A DNA stretch of 33,422 nucleotides from Paracoccaceae bacterium (GTDB lineage: Bacteria > Pseudomonadota > Alphaproteobacteria > Rhodobacterales > Rhodobacteraceae): positions 1 to 33,422 of the forward strand of contig JABDPT010000015.1 of NCBI GenBank assembly GCA_013042605.1, in the 5' to 3' direction. The notes below the pieces were generated by a model, which had not been told where the DNA came from, ran no database searches, and saw only the letters and a list, made by a program, of their open reading frames with translations. This document shows positions 30,408-33,422 of this stretch, one piece after another. The first letter of the stretch is position 1, and every line of letters begins with the position of its first letter. A program made the position numbers and the translations under genes.

Positions 30408-31957
30408 GACGGATCGGAATTGATGTCGGGGGAACGAACACGGACGCCGTGCTACTCGACGGCCATCGCGTCCTTGCCTCGGTCAAGGTCCCTACCACTG
30501 CGGACGTAATGACCGGGGTCGTCGGAGCGACCCGTCGCGTGCTTGAGGGTGACCAGAGCCCTCGAAACGGCGCTGCGACCGCCATAGATGCGGTGATGCT
30601 GGGGACGACGCATTTCACGAATGCAGTCGTTGAGCGCGCCAATCTCGAACGCATCGCCGTTATTCGTATTTCGCTGCCGGCTTCGGCTTCCCTGCCACCG
30701 ACAGTCGACTGGCCAGCCGATATCCGACACGCGGTGGATCCGATGATCTTCATGGTCGCGGGGGGACACGAATACGACGGTCGGCCGCTTGTCCCTCTGG
30801 ACCGCCAGGCTGTCGTTGAGGCTGCTCATAAGATCGGCGAGGCCGGGATTCGCAGCGTTGCAATCAACGCACTCTTTTCCCCTCTAACGACCGAGTGCGA
30901 GGACGAGGCCGCTGATATCGTTCGATCGATCGTTCCCGAGGTGCGCATCACCCGGTCCAACACACTGGGGCGCATCGGCCTTCTTGAACGAGAGAACGTC
31001 GCCATGCTGAATGCGGCGCTACAGAGCATCGGTCGTAAGACCGTCGACGCATTCGGACAGGCCTTGACGGAAGCAGGAATAGACGCGCCGTTCTATCTGA
31101 CACAGAATGACGGGACTGTCGTGATGGCCGAGATTGCCGCGCAAAGCCCGGTCTACTCCTTCGCTTCCGGACCAACAAACTCCATGCGGGGCGCGGCCCT
31201 CCTGACCGGCCTGCACGATGCCATGGTCGCGGATGTCGGAGGGACCACGACGGACATCGGTTGTCTGATCAACGGTTTTCCGAGAGAGGCGAACAACATC
31301 GTCGAAGTGGGCGGTGTGCGGACGTTGTTCCGAATGCCTGACCTTCTGCCGATCGGATTGGGGGGTGGCTCCATCGTCGATCCTGAGAACGATCGGATCG
31401 GGCCGCGCAGCGTCGGATACCGCATCACGCAGGAGGCGCTTGTGTTCGGCGGCTCGACGCTGACCGCGACTGATCTCGCCGTTGCGACCGGCCACGCCGA
31501 CATTGGCGACCGGTCACTTTTGCGGAACCTGGACCTCGCACTGGTTCGACACCTTCTCGCACGGACGGTCACAATGCTGGAAGAGAACGTTGACCGCATG
31601 AAGACTTCCCCCGAAGCAGTGGATCTGATCGCCGTCGGCGGCGGTGCGTTTCTGATCCCAGACAAACTCGCCGGTGTCGCACGGGTCCATCGGGTCGAGC
31701 ACGCTGACGTTGCCAATGCAATCGGTGCTGCCATGGCGCAAGTCTCGGGCGAAGTTGATCAGGTCTTCAGCGGCGTATCGCGCGACGAGGCCCTGTCCGA
31801 AGCCGAACGCATTGCGAACGATCGAGCTCGGGAGGCCGGCGCACGCCCAGAGAGCCTGAAGACAATTGAGGTCGATGATATCCCAATTGCCTATCTTCCA
31901 GGCGGGGCCCGCAGGGTCCGCGTTCGCGTCGTCGGGGATATTGCTCCACAAGAATGA
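30404..31957 (+). CDS. Hydantoinase/oxoprolinase family protein (HyuA-like)
   Basis: A 517-residue protein with the ASKHA-type ATP-binding signatures of hydantoinase A/oxoprolinase: N-terminal 'RIGIDVGGTNTDAVLLDG' (4-21), 'MLGTTHFTNAVVER' and 'NALFSPLTTECEDEAADIV', then the second phosphate motif 'AMVADVGGTTTDIGCLING' and 'PIGLGGGSIVD'. It is the short form (about 520 residues) that pairs with DUF917 rather than with a HyuB subunit. ATP-dependent opening of a cyclic amide (hydantoin, oxoproline or similar) is the family reaction. Translation is coupled to the DUF917 gene by ATGA overlap. No HyuB is in the window. Confidence 0.9.
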   Translation: MRRIGIDVGGTNTDAVLLDGHRVLASVKVPTTADVMTGVVGATRRVLEGDQSPRNGAATAIDAVMLGTTHFTNAVVERANLERIAVIRISLPASASLPPTVDWPADIRHAVDPMIFMVAGGHEYDGRPLVPLDRQAVVEAAHKIGEAGIRSVAINALFSPLTTECEDEAADIVRSIVPEVRITRSNTLGRIGLLERENVAMLNAALQSIGRKTVDAFGQALTEAGIDAPFYLTQNDGTVVMAEIAAQSPVYSFASGPTNSMRGAALLTGLHDAMVADVGGTTTDIGCLINGFPREANNIVEVGGVRTLFRMPDLLPIGLGGGSIVDPENDRIGPRSVGYRITQEALVFGGSTLTATDLAVATGHADIGDRSLLRNLDLALVRHLLARTVTMLEENVDRMKTSPEAVDLIAVGGGAFLIPDKLAGVARVHRVEHADVANAIGAAMAQVSGEVDQVFSGVSRDEALSEAERIANDRAREAGARPESLKTIEVDDIPIAYLPGGARRVRVRVVGDIAPQE

Positions 31958-32339
31958 CAACGCCCCGTTCAATGGCTCGCAACGTTGGGCTGGCGGTTGA
32001 CCCAAGCTGTACGTCGGCATGGTCCGCATCTCGGTCATTAAGCCTGATCTGGTGGGTGTCTGCTTTCGCCTTAAGTCGACGTTCGCTCCCACGGCTATGA
32101 TATGGAGGCCTTCTAACGTCCGCTTCCACCAAGAACCGGACGCTCGCCAAAATTCGGTCAATGACCGGACTGCGGGACTTTCCCGACATTGATGTTCGGG
32201 CATGTTGCTGACGCAGCATTTGTTCGCAGTCGCAGCGGCCTGTTTGTTGCGGTGCAGCGGGTTTCGCCAGAGCGGCCATTCAAATCTGCTTTCCGGCACC
32301 AAATCCCAAACTGTCTTTTCGCTGCGAAGAGATCAAACT
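31958..32339. other. Gene-free region with degenerate intergenic repeats
   Basis: No gene was identified. It holds the near-repeat GTCCGCATCTCGGTCAT (32022-32038, compare 20659-20675) and a perfect palindrome CGGTCA-A-TGACCG (32155-32167). The character matches the decayed repeat DNA near 17950 and 20650. Confidence 0.5.
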
Positions 32340-32462
32340 AGCACCCACCGCCGCGTCGGCGCTCACTTCGCTAAAGCGATCCCCAGTGACCGTGGTCGGC
32401 AACGTTAGCGAGAGCCCAGCTGCCGCCACAGCGACGGCGCCGAGCAAAGCACGTATTAACAC
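32340..32462 (-). pseudogene. 5' remnant of a c-type cytochrome gene downstream of cytochrome c'
   Basis: A GTG start at 32462, with GAAGGA about 10 bases upstream, opens a frame with a signal-peptide-like N-terminus (VLIRALLGAVAVAAAGLSL) followed by 'TLPTTVTGDRFSEVSADAAVG'. Genes for small c-type cytochromes with this kind of opening often follow cytochrome c', and their haem motif comes soon after the 'DAA.G' stretch. Here the sequence loses that character near 32340, no CxxCH follows, and the frame ends at 32280 in repeat-like DNA. The gene appears to have lost its 3' part. Confidence 0.45.
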
Positions 32463-32480
32463 AGACCGGCGTCCTTCGGG

Positions 32481-32963
32481 TCAGTTATTGGGCTGGCGGA
32501 ACGCTTCATGACAAGTACCGCAGGACTGACCGACGGGCCCAAGTGCGGGCCCGATTGCAGCTTGGCCTTCACCAGCGACTGCTGCCAGCGCGACCGCAGC
32601 CTCCGACAGCTGCGCGCCGATCTCCTGCGCACGCGCGAAGCCACCTTCTTCGAACAGTGCCGGAAGGAGGCGGGTCTCGTCGCCCAAGTCGGCGTTCGAG
32701 GTTTCAGGGGCCCAATAGCCCCGTTGGCTGACCTGTGAGAGCAAAACAAGGTTGTCAGCGGCGGCTTGAGCCGCACCAGCGTCATACTCGATATTGCCGC
32801 GCGCCATGTTGCCAAGAACGCCGAGATTGTGCCCGTAAAGCGTCATGTGCGACTGACGTGCCTTCACGGCGGGGTTGCCATCTCCATGCCCGCCAGCCAA
32901 GGCGGCGGATGCCATGGCTGCAATTCCTAAACCGCCACAAATTCTAAACACTGCCGATTTCAT
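32481..32963 (-). CDS. Cytochrome c' / c-556 family protein
   Basis: A 160-residue periplasmic cytochrome. A signal peptide (MKSAVFRICGGLGIAAMASAALA) precedes a four-helix-bundle sequence, with the single haem motif CGTCH (148-152) near the C-terminus, the hallmark of the class II cytochrome c'/c-556 family. Met40 in 'RQSHMTLYG' is a candidate axial ligand, which would favour c-556. Roles include binding of nitric oxide or electron transfer. The ribosome-binding site GGAGGAAAG is strong. A divergent LysR gene lies 92 bases away, and a broken cytochrome gene follows after 18 bases. Confidence 0.88.
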   Translation of the reverse strand: MKSAVFRICGGLGIAAMASAALAGGHGDGNPAVKARQSHMTLYGHNLGVLGNMARGNIEYDAGAAQAAADNLVLLSQVSQRGYWAPETSNADLGDETRLLPALFEEGGFARAQEIGAQLSEAAVALAAVAGEGQAAIGPALGPVGQSCGTCHEAFRQPNN

Positions 32964-33055
32964 GCGCTTTCCTCCAAAAAATTTAGTTTCAAACGTAGTC
33001 TAGCTATGCAAAAAATCAAAAGAAGTGGGATTATTTGCAGAGAGTCCATTATTTT

Positions 33056-33422
33056 ATGCACACCTCGAATTGGGACAATCTGAGATACGTTCTGTCTGTG
33101 GTTGACGCTGGGTCGGTTAGTGGCGCTGCCCGCGAACTTGGCGTCAATCATGCGACAGTTCTGCGCAGGATCGCCGCGTTCGAATCCGAATATGGTACTG
33201 TAATATTTGACAAGAGCGCCAATGGCTATCGACCAATACCAAGTCAAGCAGCTGTAATAGAAGCAGTTCGAGAGGTCGAAACCAGCATACTGGCGGTGCA
33301 ACGGTTGATGCGGGGAGCCAATCCCCTCCTCAGTGGGATCGTTCGAATCTCATCAACAGATACAATCTGCCAATACCTGCTTCCTGACGTTTTGTCCGCC
33401 TTGTTGGTGAACTCACCGCAGC
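33056..33422 (+). CDS. LysR-family transcriptional regulator, N-terminal part (runs off window)
   Basis: From the ATG at 33056 the frame reads 'MHTSNWDNLRYVLSVVDAGS' then 'VSGAARELGVNHATVLRRIA' and 'AFESEYGTVIFDKSANGYRP', a standard LysR winged helix-turn-helix. The start of the effector domain ('LLSGIVRISSTDTICQYLLPDVL') continues to the window edge with no stop. It is divergent from the cytochrome c' gene and may regulate it. Ribosome binding is weak (GCAGAGAG). The 92-base divergent gap is AT-rich and should contain both promoters. Confidence 0.88.
   Translation, partial: MHTSNWDNLRYVLSVVDAGSVSGAARELGVNHATVLRRIAAFESEYGTVIFDKSANGYRPIPSQAAVIEAVREVETSILAVQRLMRGANPLLSGIVRISSTDTICQYLLPDVLSALLVNSPQ

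Noticed and set aside
1-33422. CRISPR arrays, tRNA or rRNA genes
   Set aside because: No regularly spaced direct repeats and no cloverleaf or rRNA-like sequence were noticed on reading both strands; tRNAscan or Rfam could not be run.

Overview
The window looks like chromosome or large-plasmid DNA from an alphaproteobacterium, most likely a Rhodobacteraceae (Roseobacter-type) organism. The grounds are high GC in the core genes, a Rhizobium/Roseobacter-style glycerol ABC transporter (GlpSTPQUV type), FnrL-type control, and family-level protein resemblance. This assignment is inference from recognition, not from a search.

Layout. (1) 1-3421 is an accessory patch: the 3' end of a LysR regulator, an orphan Imm11/DUF1629-like immunity gene, and an AT-richer two-domain glycosyltransferase-methyltransferase gene. 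(2) 3422-4236 is IS6-family copy 1, followed by wreckage that includes a frameshifted tyrosine-recombinase fragment. (3) 4757-15045 (minus) is one tightly overlapping operon: an HdrD/DsrK-like iron-sulfur protein, GlpA, GlpB, a large substrate-binding protein, two ABC ATPases, two permeases and a small DUF2160 membrane protein. (4) 15227-17558 is a sulfur-relay block: DsrE2-like and TusA on the plus strand, divergent from the operon in (3), and DsrE-DsrF-DsrH-DsrC on the minus strand, convergent with TusA. A perfect FNR-type palindrome lies in the divergent promoter region. (5) 18185-19000 is IS6 copy 2 in the same orientation, cutting off a DsbA-family gene; then a CNNM/CBS (hemolysin/CorC-type) gene and IS6 copy 3 at 20808-21622. 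(6) 21836-31957 is a catabolic island: M19 dipeptidase, AroM protein, a polyamine-type ABC transporter, an AroM-LuxR fusion regulator, and a DUF917-hydantoinase/oxoprolinase pair. (7) 32340-33422 holds cytochrome c', a truncated partner gene and a divergent LysR gene running off the window.

How the genes may work together. The main candidate for an undescribed system is block (3)+(4): a GlpAB-like flavoprotein dehydrogenase whose iron-sulfur subunit resembles the DsrC-interacting HdrD/DsrK family, next to a DsrC with both redox cysteines and its DsrEFH/TusA/DsrE2 sulfur-transfer partners, but with no dsrAB sulfite reductase and no glycerol kinase in view. This suggests oxidation of glycerol phosphate, or of a sulfonated or thiolated C3 analogue, coupled to DsrC thiol/disulfide or persulfide chemistry under low oxygen. 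The second candidate is block (6). Its regulator appears to be an AroM-type (Asp/Glu/hydantoin-racemase-like) domain that has lost the conserved cysteine and is fused to a LuxR helix-turn-helix. A shared pseudo-palindrome lies upstream of both the transporter operon and the hydantoinase operon.

No tRNA, rRNA, CRISPR array or replication origin was seen.
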